A DNA stretch of 64,000 nucleotides from Phytophthora hibernalis (Eukaryota > Oomycota > Peronosporomycetes > Peronosporales > Peronosporaceae): the NCBI GenBank assembly GCA_012656075.1, contig JAAKBF010000007.1, forward strand, positions 310,001 to 374,000. Reading direction: 5' to 3'. Positions 35,106 through 48,211 of this stretch are shown one piece after another. Each line of letters opens with the position of its first letter. Position 1 is the stretch's first letter. The translations under genes were made by a program, and so were the position numbers. The notes beneath the pieces were generated by a model. The model saw only the letters and a list, made by a program, of their open reading frames with translations. It did no database searches and was not told the DNA's origin.

Positions 35106-38100
35106 ATGCTGGAGGGCGCGCTCAAGTCGTGGATCGCCTACTTCCTGGGCCAGTACGTGGAGAGCCACACGGTGAACGTGTCAGCCAAGCTTTGGCAGTC
35201 GTCGGAGCGTCTGAAGCTCGAGAACTTGACGCTCAAGGCCAGCGTCGTGCCCAGTTGGCTGCCATTCCGACTCAAAACGGGCTTCATTGGCTTATTTGAG
35301 GCGGATTTACCCATTTCTGCCATCTTCGGCAATGGATCAGCCAAAATCAAGTTCCAGGACGTCCTGCTGGTGCTGTCGCCGCTGCAACAGGACGAAGACG
35401 AGCTGCAGGACGAGATTTCGGTCCTGGTGGAGCAGAAGATGCGCAGGCTCGAGCAGGACCTGCAGGACAGGTGGAATGGGCCCCAAGTGCCAGAGTACAC
35501 AGTACCACATGAGAGTGAAGGCTACTTTGGCACCGACGGCTGGATAGGACGCACAATGACCAAGTTAATTGACAACCTGCAGGTCGACATCAGGAACCTG
35601 CACATTCGAGTGGAAGGCACGTGGAGCCCGTCAGGGCCCATGAGAAATCCACCCACCTCCAGGACCAGTAATAAAGAGAAAATCAGGACGGAAGGCGTGA
35701 AGTTCGCAGTGGGTATCACGCTGGGAGCGCTGTCCGCCGTCACGACTCCCAGTAACTGGCGAGTTGGAGGCTTTGATGATCAAAAGGACGAGGATTCAGA
35801 GAAGAACCATTTGGTGTTCAAGTTGATCAATGCCATTGATCTGTCGGCGTATGTGGACCCCAATGCGCTGCATTTTATCCACTCGAGAGTACATCCCAAG
35901 GTACTGCAGTCGACGCTGTCGAGGTTGAAGGAGATGGGCTCTAGGACCGCAAAGGCCGATTGGTGGAACGCAGAGGAGAGCGTGCATGCACACAGGTTCT
36001 TGGTGGCGCCGATTAATGTGGCGCTGAAGTTGACGATGAACACGGCGGCGAAGCACGCACAAACAGATGATCCGCGATATGACGCGGTGTTTCATTTGTC
36101 GAGGATATGGATGACGCTAGATGAAGAGCAGTTGTCTGTGCTGAATTTGATTATTGACTCGTTCTATGGACACGAAAAGTGGCGAGTTATGGTAGCTGAA
36201 CAGGTCAAAGCGTCGGAACGCCACACAGCGAGCAACGAGGCCACGATGGTCGCGCTGGCAGAGGATTATTTATTGCTTTGGAACCAGGTAATGGTGATGA
36301 AAACGAAGGAATGGATGCGTTGCGAAAAAGCGAGGCGTGGATAAAGGCGACCAAGATCGAGCAGCAACTTCCGTACGAGGTGGTGGTATCAATTCGAAAT
36401 CGGCTTGGGCTGGAAATGGTAAAGGGAAAGATAATACGGTGCCCTAGTAGGCTGTATGAAGTGGGAAATGCATTGGGTATCCCGCTCCCGGAGATCAGCG
36501 TGCCATTTCCAGAAGGTCCGACTGGACTCTTGTTTGATTTATTGCCATCCGGTGACGTGACGATCAAACGGTGCGCCGATAAAAGTCCTGCTGCCGTGAA
36601 GGACAGTGTAAAACCCGGGCTGCTACTGATCAAGGTGGATGACCAGCCGCTGCGCTCAGTGTTTAAGTTCAAGTCTGGATTAGATGTGGAACTTGCGATC
36701 GACTCCATGCCAGCAACGAAGGTGTTGACATTTCGCCATCCCTCCGTGATGCCTCTCGAGGTTACCCCGTCTCGCGCGGTTGCTCAAGTTTCGTTTAGCT
36801 CCGATCAACTCAAATTCTGCCTCGTTCGCGCTTTCCAAAAACAGGTAATCACCGAAGTGATGCTGGACCATCCAGTGGTATCGATCAACGGATTTGGCCC
36901 GAATTTGTTCTCGTACCACTTTTACGAAGTTATGGTGGAGGATTTTTACATTCAAAGTATGTCACGAGAGGATGGCATCGACAATCACTGCATTGCGTCA
37001 AGTATATGTAAGCCTGTGGAAGGCTTACCTGGCGACGACGCACAGAGCCCAGCTCTTCGGTTTAGCGTGAATTATCTCTACGATGGCCACCCTGACGCTC
37101 ACCTGGGAAATATCAACACCTATGGATCGAAGATTTCCTTAGCAATCGGCAACTCTATCGCAGTTTTCGACGAAGCAAAAATGACTACACTGCTAGGCGA
37201 GTGGCACGACTGGGTTGGCGCGATTTCAAGCGACTTCTCTAGTGAAATTGCTCCTCCTAGTGCCCCTCGAATGGATGTTGATCCATCAGCTATGTCACAG
37301 TCCATTAACTCTCAGCTGGTGTCTTCGTACGCATCAACAAGCCCCTCTAATATCATCCTTGGGGACGAAATGTACCCACCGTCTGAAACTGGTAGCTACT
37401 CGTACGAAGTCAAGGTTGACCTCTTGCGCCTGTTTATCAGTGCCCCTGAATCACCCACAATTCCTGTCGAGATTTCCAACGAACCTTCCTATCGAGCGCT
37501 TCTGAAACAGCTCGTTGGTGATGAGCCGGGTGGACCTCCAGCAATTCCGGACTGGGCAAGAGCTGCGCACGCGATTGTGGTCATGCAACGTTTCATTCGA
37601 GGCGCTATCGTGCGCAAGCGGAAAATGGTTCGTTTAGCGCTAGCGAGAAATCGTTGGATATATTACCAAGGCAACGAGATGATGGGTTGGATGTATACTC
37701 GAGACGACTCCCTCGCATTTCGACGTTGGCGGCGCTCGTGGTGCCACCTTGATGACGACGGAAACTTTTCAATGCATAGTAACGGATCGGGTGCGGATGT
37801 ACTTGATGAATTCAGCTTACTGGGTTGTAAGGTGATCATGTTACCTTATGCTTCTGGAGGTCCATGGGACTCTCGGAGCGACAATTTAGCAGATGTTCTC
37901 GAAATCACGACTCGGTCTGGTATTCTTCGAAAAGTATTGAGCTCTGACAATCTGATGGAATTGAAAAAGTGGAAACATAGCATAGAATCCAGCGCCAGGA
38001 ATGCAGCAAATCGATCAGTCAGCGAGGATGTTGAAGACGAAGAGGTGCTGTATGATTCAACAGCGCAAGATGACAACTACCCGATAAAAGAGGATCCATT

Positions 38101-41100
38101 GCAGTTTCGTAAATCGGATCAGTGGAACGCCTCAGCTTTGGGCGAGCTTCTGCTGGGAGGGTTTTCAAGCATTTACCGACCAGCTGCAACTCTGAAAAAG
38201 AGCAATCATCGTGGATCTCTTTAAGTGTTACCAACGTACATTTTGTTGTGGATGTCCATCGCGTTTCGGAGCCAGATCGCTCGGCGTTCGCGTTGTATCT
38301 GGGCTTGAAGGATTTTACAGCATTGGACCACCGACAGTCATCAGAATACGGCCTTTTGCATATTGGCGACAAATTTCTAAGCCTGAAGAATGGAAAATTG
38401 ACCCCTGGGAAGATGCGAGCGGATCATCTGAACGATGGCCCCTTCCTCGTACTACGGATGTCGTACCGGGGTGCCCGGGCAGGTTCAGATTGTTTTGTGT
38501 TACAAACTGGGGCACATGCAGACCTCACCATATCTGGTTGGGTGATGCCGCTCACTTTGACGCAGATTTTATTCGAAGTGATTGATGTCTTGGATGTTCT
38601 TTGGACCGATAACACCGTCAGAACAGAAGACAGCACTGCTCGTACATACGCACCCGAGCAGACAAGTATTGCTCCTTGGAAAGAAGTACCAGAACTTGCA
38701 ATCCAGATCCGTGCTCCAATTTTGGAGGCATACCTTGAGGACTCGCACTGCGTAGCCAAATTGACAGTCGAGGACAGCTCGTGTTCGTACCGCGCTGATC
38801 CAGTAGTGGAGAACTTCAAACTTCACCTGGGACCCACGGCGCTTTTTGTACTTACCGAAGATGTAGCACTTCGACTTGTACAAGTTGATAAATTTTGGAT
38901 TAGCTACGATCTCCGACTGCACCGACAGACAGATTCGGCTGTTGGAGGATGCAATTTGTGTGCTGATGATTCGCCGAAGAGGCCGGTGTGCCATCGGTCC
39001 GTCAGCATTTCGATTGGTCAGGTCAAGCTTGAGGCAGACCGAAGGTTAGAGTTACTCTTCGCGCTATTGGAAGCATTAACGAACAGCGAGCCGTCAGGGG
39101 AAGCGGAAGGCGATGCGGAGTTTGACAGCGGTAATGAGGAAAAGGCCATGGACAGTGACAGAGTTGGTTTTGACAGGAGAGATTACGATGTCAGTTTCCT
39201 TGGAGATGGACATATTTCTCAGACCGAGCGGCAGACCGAGCGGCTGCAGTCAATGCAGTTGAATTTTCAAGAACAAGATTCGCTGGACCTGCGTCCGATG
39301 TACGTGACTGGTTTCAGTCGCCCGTACGCTTCTCCATCGGGCCGCAGTCGAATGTCTACTGCAACTTCTGCTGGGTTGAACTACGGGCTGCAAGATAATA
39401 GCAGAGATCGGTCAAAACGCCAACCAAAGGTGTCTGTATTCATCCCGTTGCTGAATTACCAGTCGCTTGTTGGCATTTCATCCGAGCCTCTAGAGCGTCA
39501 AGTCTCCTCTTCGAGATCCATTTTTCGCACACGTTTACGAATTGGGAGGATTCACGACCGCTTATCCATCACGTGCTACTCCGTGGTATTTGAAGTGATC
39601 AAGAGAAGTCTGTCTGTGGTTTCATTGGATACTTATATCCCGGTGATGAACTTCTCTGTGAGTGATATGAAGATGCAGTGTGTGACCCGGACTGAATTTT
39701 CGACAGATTACGTGGCAGATGCAAGCGTCGAAATATCTGCGCGTTATTATAACACTTCCTTGGCAGACTGGGAACCCTTTATCGAACCTTGGCGAGCTTA
39801 TGGGAAGGCGAGAAGTAAAGGCGGAGAAGACGGAACGACGATGCAATTAAGTGCGTTGCAACGTCTGAATGTAAACTGCACAGACTCGCTTATTCGTTTG
39901 CTATCTAGCATTGCCAAAAACCGGCGCAAGCAAGACTTCATTGTGGAAAAGCGCACCCTTGCAGCAGTGGCCGCTGACGGGAAGCAAAAAAGAGGATGGG
40001 CGCGTGTGTGTGCTCAACAATCTCGGCGTTCCTATTCGGCTTGCCAATTTAAACACCTCACATGCAGGGACTCTTCATGTCGATGTAAGAGATGGGTGGT
40101 CATTTCCGGGTACTCACGTTTCCATAATGTTCGTGTTTCAGTGGTGTTGTTGCCTTGGTGGCACCCACGTGAAATTCAGGCTGTGGAAAACTTCCGCCAT
40201 AAGTTCTCGTTGCCTTATGGTGGAGCCCAGTCGGGTGTCACGCCGATTTTGAGGATTGATGTACTAACAACAGACGAACGCAAGCGCAACTATGTGTTTG
40301 ATCATGTCACGAATAAGTACGTGGAGGTCGAAGTTGACGATGAGGACGATTACATGGACATACCGGCAGCCCAACGGATAACGCCACCTAACACTCAGCA
40401 GCGTATGGAACGTGGAGACAGCACTAACACAAACACCTCTCAAAAGACAAGATGGTCTTCAGTTGGATCAGCAGAGATCAACCTGGCTGGTAATGTCATG
40501 GCCTCGCTGGATCCCAACCGGATGAAGCTGAACCGATGGTATCGTCTTCACGATTTGCGCGGGAATGTTACTGGTGAGATTTTTGTGGGTTTACAATTCG
40601 TACCAGACGTGAACAATCCCGTCCAGCGCACAAGGATGACTGAACCACAGCAAGTTAAAGACGGCCAGTTCCTGGTATTCGATCCTTTGAAAATTGTTAC
40701 GGCAAATGCAAATCCCACGGACGAGTGCAAAGATCACGCCATGTTGTCGGATGGCCTACGCGGAAGTTATATTCCGCCCTTGGCTCTGGAAGTCATGATT
40801 GGTTCATCACGGATGAGTTTGATGTGCCCGCTGCGGCGTGCCGGAAAGTTTCTTATTCAGGGGGAAGATGTGTTGGCCGAAGTTAAGGTTGCACAGAGAG
40901 ACGAGTCTCGGCGAGTGCTGCTACTTAGCTCACCAGTCCAGCTGAAAATGGTTTGTACCGTTTACAGACTCTGCACAAATTTTATGGTATGGTGACTCAT
41001 GAAATGTGGTATGTATGGACAGACACAAGCATTGACATGGAATTATGGACTTGTCGTACGCGTCTAGCACCGGGCGAGGTAAATCTGCGACTTCATTATC

Positions 41101-44100
41101 TAAAGTTCTTTGTTCACTCTCGCTGACAAGGTTTCGCATTGATTGCTTTGTTGTGTTTGTCAGAGTGGCGCACTTCCACGGATGGGGAAGTTGATGACGT
41201 TGACAACAAGCAACAAAATGTCGGTTCCAATTAGCGCGATGTTTGGTGAGGTAAAGGACTCGGTCGTCGTGAAAGTGGACGGGTGCAAACCAACTATTGT
41301 TGCAGATTTGAACAAGCTCGCAGCAGGTTCCACCATATTAACGCTCGAGGCAGAGGATGCTGAAAGCTTGGGCTATTGCCTGTATGTGAACATCACATCG
41401 CATATGCGCAAGGTGTACCGAGAGGAGCATCAGGAAATGATCACTCGTGGAAACACAAACCAGGATGGTGAGTTGCAGACATATGCAACAAAGTACCAGA
41501 TATCCCTGCACTCCTGTCTAATGTTTGAGAACACCCTGCCGATTCGAGTGCAATACAAAATCATTGCGAGTGGATTAACAGAGGAAATTGTTCGAACGGG
41601 CACACTCTCCCCAGGCGAAGAAGTTCCCATTCACGATTTTCAGCTGGATGCATGCTTGGTGCTGCGGCTACCTGAAATGGATTCAATCTGGAGCCGCCCG
41701 ATTAATATCGGCGATTGTATCTATCGAGATGGTATGGATAGATCGATTAAGTCGATGCTGGGTGCAATCGGTGCCTGGGATCCAATTGTGGAGTTCCTTC
41801 CGTCTCCACAGAGCCCTGGTATTGCATTCAAGGAGGGCGATATCTCGTCTAACAAGGTTATCACTCGTATTGATCACACAGCTGCAGATGATGGAAGCCC
41901 GCGAATTGTACTGTTTTGTTCGCTATGGGTGTACAATCAGTCGCACGTGCAGACACTGTTGTTTCGTTGTGCCGACAACCCGGATGCGTCTAGCTTGGTT
42001 GTGCCTCAGCTGGTTCCTCAGCGACCTGTGCCTCGCTTGATGGATTGCCCTGGCCAAGTCTTTGAGATAGGCACCATTATTGACACGGAGGTCTCTCGTT
42101 GGTCAGACAAAATTCATACGACGGTTGTGGGCGTACAAGAGCCTATCAGTCTGAAGTTTGGGAGCAAGTTGGGTCCGAAGACGCGCAATGAACTGGGAAT
42201 TTCCATCCAGCGACCGCTGGGTCAGTTCCACCGCACTACTCAAGTGATAATCACTTCGCACTTCGTGTTCGTGAACAAGACTCGGGCCACGTTCAGAGTA
42301 TCGCAGTACATGAAGACGAGCGACCGAGTGGTAGAGCTGCCGGCAATGTCTGGCAAAGGAATTCCGTCGACCCACCATTTTGATTTTGATGCGGCGACAA
42401 GCTTGACGAATCGCCGAGTGTACCTGCGGATGGACCACCATGGGGCTGAATGGAGTGGACCGTTTGCAGTGGACGAGGAAAATGAGTTTTCCCTGAAGCT
42501 AAATGGTTCAGTGATGGATGCATGGAGGGATGAGAGCGGATCCACGTACAAACATGAGGATTTCCGGCGCAGTGTTGCGGAAATGTACCGTGTGAAAGTC
42601 CGAATCAGCAATATGGGCCCGAGTATGGTTGTTACGCTTTTGCGAGACGACCCACCAATGTATATGATCCGCAACGAGTCCAGCTCAGATGTTTTTGTGA
42701 GTCAAGTACATTGTTCAGACGAGACGGTGGTTATTCGGAGCAAAGAGTTTATTCCCTTCGCGTGGGTGAAGCCCGATGGACCTTGGTAAGTCATCATGTT
42801 CGGGGAGAGATTGAATCCTTTCTCTCTTTCCAATTCTATGTCTGCGATACTAAGTTTGTTACCTGTCGTGCGTTTGTAGGCGTGTGGCTTGTCGGACTGG
42901 CAGTGTTGTAGGTCGACACGAAATGATTTCTCGAAATTATGGCATTTATGATTTCGCGAATTTGGACCGGGAACGAAATATCGATGCATTACGCTACAGA
43001 ATGTTTGGAAGCAAGTCAAAGACTGTATCGGGTGATATTGTCGTTGACCGTGCTTCCCGTGTGCTGGTATTCCGTGATTATAACCCTGACAAACCGCCAA
43101 GTTACATCTTGGAAGTGAAAATCGTTGCGGCGCGGTTGCGCAATGAGTTCTCTTTGAAGCCGGATTCGACTGCTGAACTGATTGCAGAAACAGATAATCA
43201 AGGGGTAAGGACAGAAACTGGTTGGCGGTATAAGTTTTCATCCTAACACGTTTGATATTGTGAGCGTTTAGGCAAAAACGACGGAATCAAAAGAATTGAA
43301 GACCGCGCACGTATATCGATTCGATTCCGACCTAGAATTTGCATGCGACACACGACCGAAGAAGCTCACTCTTAACTTCTACGAAACCCAAGGAGACCAA
43401 GATGACATGAACGCGTCCTCTATTGGTATCGATAACGACAGCTACTTCAACAGTAACCGTGCCAGAACTGGCAATAGCTCCGCGGAGCTTGCGCTGAACG
43501 CTACAGAGTTAGCAGAACCAGGAAGTCCTAGGACTGGCGAAGACTCAACGTCATTTGAGATGATACATACTCCTGCGGCCTCCCCGTTCGACGTTGCCGA
43601 CCTTTGTCGGGAAATTTTTCCTCGGATAGTATGGTGTCGCTACCGCGAAACCAAGGATTTTACCGTAACGACAGCGATTTATCGTATCTCGATGGAGGTC
43701 TGCAGCTGAGTGATGTAGGGCGTGTAAGCGATTCTTATGCCAGCTCGGAGCAGTCGGATGAGGAGGCGAAGCGCAAAAAGGAGCATGGGTATGGCGCGGC
43801 TGGTACTGTTGAAATCAAGATTCCGAAGAAAGCCTGGACAAAGCTAGGCGTCGGAGCAAAGCGATCTATCGCTCTTTCCTATAATACGGCAGAGCAGGCG
43901 CGTCGGTCACTTGGTCGAGTGGAAGGGCACTGGTGGGAAATGCGAGACCCGGAGACTGGTGATTTAGTGGGCGAGGTCCTGGTGGCACTGAAGTTCCGTA
44001 CGTCAGTGCGTGAACACATACAACCCACGGGCATTTACAACATGAGCGTGATCATCCCGAGCATTGGATTGTCGTTCCTTCACAACGCAAACTCCAGCAT

Positions 44101-45513
44101 GGTGGAAGTTGCTTATCTGTCGATGCAGCGCCTCGGTTTATTGTACTCATGTGCCGGTGGAAGCAGCGAGGTGGTATTTTCGCTCGGCAACTTGCAAATG
44201 GACAACCAAATGGAGCGCGAAGTGGTACTTGGCCCCAAGGTACATCGTGTGAAAGAGGGCGTGTCAGTGCGGTTGCGTGATCGCTGGCGCAGTTTCATGA
44301 ATTATCGCTACCGCGGAATTTTCGAGGAGATAGACACGAACAGTTTAAGTGTCATTCAGTTCCGGATGCTATGGAATTCGAGCTGCCATGCTGGGGAGTT
44401 TACGCACTACGAGCTCATCGAGCTCATTATGCAGGAACTGGAGGTGTCGACAGACGAAAAGTTTGTCGTCAATCTTATCAGCGTTTTCCAGGGCTTGGAA
44501 GGACTTACAAGCCACCACACCTTTGAAGAGATTGTGAACACGCAACTGGACTATGCTGGCGGGTTCAATAGCGGTGTTGTTGTACCTGCCGCTGGAATAG
44601 ACGAACGGAGCATCGTTGTTGGCGCCGTAGGTGGCGGTACAGCTACGACTGCAGCAGGAACTGAACCAAGTGGCGTGTACATCGAAGAGTTGTCAATCGA
44701 AGCCGTCCGCATCAAGTTCTCTATGGAGCTCCATGGTGGACGGTATATCAAGACTCTGGGGCCCTCAGGTCGACGTCTGGCTGTGTACCTTCCCGAGTCG
44801 AATGTGAAGGACTTCCGTTTGTATCTGACCAAGCTGTCATTTACGCATTTGTACGAGCCGCAGGCTAGCGTGGTGGAGAAGGTGACACGGCGGTACTCCC
44901 AGCAGGCCGTCATCCTCGTTCTCAGTGGTCTGTACACGGTGTCCGTGTACGCAAACCCGTTCCGTATTGTGTACCGCTTAGGGCACGGTGTTGTGGAGCT
45001 TGTGCGTCTACCTGCGCGTGGTTTAGCTTCTGGCAGTCCTCTAGAGCTCATCAGCGGCGCATACCTGGGTGTCCGATCATTGGCCATGAACACGATCAGT
45101 GCCAGCTACGAGATCGTTGCAGGAGCGACTGGCATTCTTGGTGCTGTGCTGACACCGTTCGTACCTGACAGTAGGCGCAAAGCCTTTGAAGAAGACCTGG
45201 TTGCATTCCAGCGTGCTGTTATCGAGGAAGTGGATGCTTTCGATGCCGCGGAAGAACGCACGATGACGAAGGTGATCGTGCGAAAGCCACGCGAGTTCGA
45301 TGCTGGCGGGGTTGGTTTGTTGACGGTGTATGGTCCGGCTCCGTGCCGTTGGAAGAACAGGAGCGCATCGACCATAAGGCGGTTGTGCTTTTGCAGCTTT
45401 GGTGGCGTCGGCGCCGACGAGCGAATCTGCTCCTTGCGGAGGCGCGTCGTCTCCGACCCGAGCCTGAAGATGCTGACCGTGTATTTGGCTCAAACCAGTG
45501 TGCCATTCAGTGA
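35106..45513 (+). CDS. VPS13: VPS13-family bridge-like lipid transfer protein with PDZ-like, IQ and PH-like segments
   Basis: A giant protein (about 3,350 residues) that moves lipids between membranes at contact sites. The chorein N-terminus is canonical (MLEGALKSWIAYFLGQYVE, LENLTLKASVVPSWLPFRLK). A PDZ-like segment (about 36500-36740: LPSGDVTIKRC, VKPGLLLIKVDDQPL), an IQ motif (about 37580: VVMQRFIRGAIVRKRK) and a PH-like domain (about 37690-37990) follow. The VAB/SHR-binding region lies about 41160-42780. A C2-like stretch is near 43810-43995, and an ATG2_C-like end at about 44900-45250. Introns: 41079-41163, 42786-42879, 43205-43271. Breaks of one base near 36288, 38195-38199, 39985, 40125, 40945-40948, 43603-43605 and 45343 are bridged. 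The last puts the stop at 45511-45513 after FGSNQCAIQ. Confidence 0.88.
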
Positions 45514-45843
45514 AAGCATTCCAAGAGAGCAAAGGATGAATATCTGGCATGGAGAGGAACTTGTGGCTCGCTGCTTGTATAATAGTGACAGGGCCGATGT
45601 GGCCTGTAGAATACTGCAACGAGCGAGCAAGGTGCTAAGCTTATCATTTTTTTGTTATTTATTATCTGCAGCAAATGCTGAGCAAAATGTGTTTGTCCTC
45701 CGAGTTGCATTGTGCTTTGTTCTTGTTCTGAAGTCACAGGAAACAAACATATCCATAGGTGCAGTCAAACTTATTAATTTGGACAAAGGCTTCGTGCTTG
45801 ACGTTGGCTGCGTAATCAATGGTGCAAGCGGACTTCAACATGC

Positions 45844-45923
45844 AAAAGCGCTTAGCGCTTTTTGGTGAAGAGTGGGTTACCGCCGGTAACTTACCGGTAG
45901 CCTACCGGTAACCCACTCTTCAC
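45844..45923. repeat. Two adjacent hairpins downstream of VPS13
   Basis: Hairpin 1 (about 45844-45862) is AAAAGCGC-TTA-GCGCTTTT. Hairpin 2 has perfect 18-bp arms, 45865-45882 and 45906-45923 (GTGAAGAGTGGGTTACCG and its complement), around a 23-nt loop that itself repeats CCGGTA. They lie 330 bp past the VPS13 stop. This may be a 3'-end processing structure or a minimal fold-back element. Confidence 0.75.
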
Positions 45924-46082
45924 CTGCACTTCAACCACACATACCATCTCACGCGATCGGCGATGCCCAAAGTGGTTCACAGTTAACAGCATCACTGATC
46001 ATCAGACTCTGATTCAGAGGCTCCGATTCAGAGCAGAAGACAGTCTGCTGTTCGCTTAAAAACGGTTTGCTCGCAACAGCCG

Positions 46083-46098
46083 CTTCATTCTTCTTTTT
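46083..46098 (+). promoter_or_regulatory. Oomycete-type initiator (Inr)
   Basis: CTTCATTCTTCTTTTT matches 13 of 16 positions of the consensus GCTCATTYYNCAWTTT known around oomycete transcription starts. It ends four bases before the ATG at 46102, which implies a very short leader and supports that start. Confidence 0.5.
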
Positions 46099-46101
46099 GC
46101 A

Positions 46102-46711
46102 ATGGGGGCTTCCGAGTCACGTACGACCGATGGCTGTGGAATTCGCCGCTGTTGACGAAGGCGTCACGTCGGCCGTTCTCTTCGGTATCGGAGACCGAAT
46201 CGCCCAAAGGATGGAGAATGCCGAAAGTGACAATACTAAAGACCGCAACGGACTGCAAAGGACCGCACGAATGATGCTGTGGGGCGGCTTCCTGTTCGCT
46301 CCCGTGGGTCACGCGTGGTATAATTTCCTGGAGAAGGCTGTTCGAGGAAAAGGCACCTTTTCAATCATCAAGAAGATCGCAGCGGACCAATTGATCTTTT
46401 CGCCGCCGCTATCGTTGGCGTTCTTCACTTATGCCGGGTGCTCAGAGGGCAAACCCTTGCGTGAAACAGTGAACACTGCGGTGGCCAAACTGCCACCGAC
46501 GCTCGCAGTGAATTGGACTGTGTGGCCGCTGGTTCATGTGTGCACCTTCGGATTTGTCCCGTTGCAGTACCGAATTTTGTTCATCAACGTCGTGAACGTC
46601 GGCTGGTCAGCTTTCCTATCCCGAATGGCCAGCAAGGACGGAGACGTCTCGGAGAAGATTGAAGACTTCTTCGGGCAGATGGAGGACTCGGGAGAAGCAG
46701 CAGCCGCATGA
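46102..46711 (+). CDS. Mpv17/PMP22 family membrane protein 1
   Basis: Four-helix channel-like protein of mitochondrial or peroxisomal inner membranes. The N-terminal block (YDRWLWNSPLLTKA) is in a different frame from the rest, and two single-G losses (about 46104-46108 and 46165) explain this. After it: VTSAVLFGIGDRIAQRM, ARMMLWGGFLFAPVGHAWYN, KKIAADQLIFSPP, NWTVWPLVHVCTFGFVPLQYR, NVGWSAFLSRMAS, which is the family signature order. First and most diverged of seven paralogues in 46.1-51.8 kb. Confidence 0.85.
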
Positions 46712-46887
46712 CTGTCAAACGTGTGTTTTGAAAAACCGGGTTTTGAATACAAAACCGAAGATAAATGTTTAGCTCAATCAAAAAGGTGTGACTAATCTTT
46801 TAAATTAGAGCTCCGTACACTAATCGAACAGTTTTAAATCCTTAAAATGGTCCTGTTTGATGGTCGTGCACTCTCGAAAAGGATCAA

Positions 46888-47483
46888 ATGCGGCGCATCG
46901 GACAGCTCTACCACTACTGGCTGCACGAGGCTCCGTTATTGACCAAGGCTTTGACGGCGGCCACTCTGTCGGGTGCTGGGGACCGAATTGCGCAACGAAT
47001 CGAGACCAGCAATGCCGCAGCCACTGATTCTGAGCCAGAAGCCAATAAAGGACTGGTTACTTCCAGCACTGCTCGGACGCTGCGCATGATGGTCTGGGAG
47101 GACTATTCACGGCCCCCATCATGCACACGTGGTTCCACCTCATCGAGCGTGCGATTCCAGGCACCGGCAAAGTGGCGGTGGCCAAGAAAGTGGCGGCCGA
47201 CATGGTCGTCATGGCGCCGGCCATGGCTCTGGGCTTCTTCACGGTGACCAAGAGCATGGAGGGCGAACGGCTCAGCGACGCGTTCGACGTGGCCAAGGAT
47301 AAGCTGCAGTCGACACTGGCCATGAACTACAAGATTTGGCCGCTCGCCAACTTGATGGTGTTCGCATTGGTGCCGTTCCAGTACCGCACGCCTTTCGTCA
47401 ACTGCGTGAGCTTGGGCTGGTCGACCTACTTGTCCGGCATGGCCAGCAAGAAAGTCAAAGGCGGTGAGGTCGTCACGGGTTAG
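46888..47483 (+). CDS. Mpv17/PMP22 family membrane protein 2
   Basis: MRRIGQLYHYWLHEAPLLTKA, GAGDRIAQRIE, then TARTLRMMVW. The frame breaks in a G-run at about 47096 where the paralogues read WGGLF, and goes on with APIMHTWFHLIERAIPGTGK, KKVAADMVVMAPAMALGFF, NYKIWPLANLMVFALVPFQYR and VSLGWSTYLSGMAS. It groups with copies 3 and 4 (shared MRRIG/VRRLG-x-LYHFWLHEAPLLTK and IPGTGK). The family signature WPxxNxxxFxxVPxxYR is intact. Confidence 0.9.
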
Positions 47484-47548
47484 ATAGCATTATGTTTTTC
47501 ATAGACACCTCTATTCTTCAGCGTACGTTGGTTAAGTTATTACCCTAT

Positions 47549-48211
47549 TCAGAAAGGAATCGCGCTTGGTGGCACGGAAGGTTTGGGAGCACCAGTCCCC
47601 CACGTCAGCTTCGGTGGGTCGTGGCTGGCCATTTCAGACAGGATAGTCGACCATACGAGGCCGACGCAGTGCGTGAGCGGTGTGCGGTAGTGCAGCGGCA
47701 CGAGGCCGAAGATGACCGCGTTGGCCGCTGGCCAGAGCATGTAGTCCGCCAGTAGCGTTGGAGGCAGCTTGGCCTTGGCCTCCTCGAACGATTCGTGCAG
47801 TGGTTCGCCCTCCATGCTTTTGGTGACGGTGAAGAATGCCAGTGATGTCCCCGGTGCGATGATCATCATGTCGGCGGCGACTTTCTTGGCGACGATGAGC
47901 TTGCCGGTGCCCGGGATCACTCGCTCGATGACATGGAACCACGTGTGCATGATCGGTGCTGCGAATAGCCCTCCCCAGACCATCATGCGAAGCGTTCGAG
48001 CTGTGCTTGCACTCAACAGCTTTGACGATTTATCTTCTGCTTGATGTCCGGTATGCTTGCTCGATAGCCCCCTTAAAACGAGCAGATTCTTGCTCTCGAG
48101 CTTCTGCGCGATGCGATCGCCCGTACCGAAGAGCGTGGCCGCCGTCACGACCTTGGTCAGCAGCGGAGCCTCGTGCAGCCAGAAGTGGTAAAGCTCACCG
48201 ATGCGTCGCAT
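47549..48211 (-). CDS. Mpv17/PMP22 family membrane protein 3
   Basis: Intact frame. Start 48211 (MRRIGELYHFWLHEAPLL) is chosen by alignment with copies 2 and 4; an in-frame ATG at 48259 would add 16 residues. It has an unusual insertion after the first helix (SKNLLVLRGLSSKHTGHQAE). From MMVWGGLFAAPIMHTWFHVI onward it is nearly identical to copy 4, although on the other strand, pointing to a recent inverted duplication or gene conversion. Signature LWPAANAVIFGLVPLHYR. Confidence 0.93.
   Translation of the reverse strand: MRRIGELYHFWLHEAPLLTKVVTAATLFGTGDRIAQKLESKNLLVLRGLSSKHTGHQAEDKSSKLLSASTARTLRMMVWGGLFAAPIMHTWFHVIERVIPGTGKLIVAKKVAADMMIIAPGTSLAFFTVTKSMEGEPLHESFEEAKAKLPPTLLADYMLWPAANAVIFGLVPLHYRTPLTHCVGLVWSTILSEMASHDPPKLTWGTGAPKPSVPPSAIPF

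Noticed and set aside
45514..45868. Extension of VPS13 to 45868
   Set aside because: The frame past about 45343 loses sense. One restored base gives a Leu/Arg-rich C-terminus ending at 45513.
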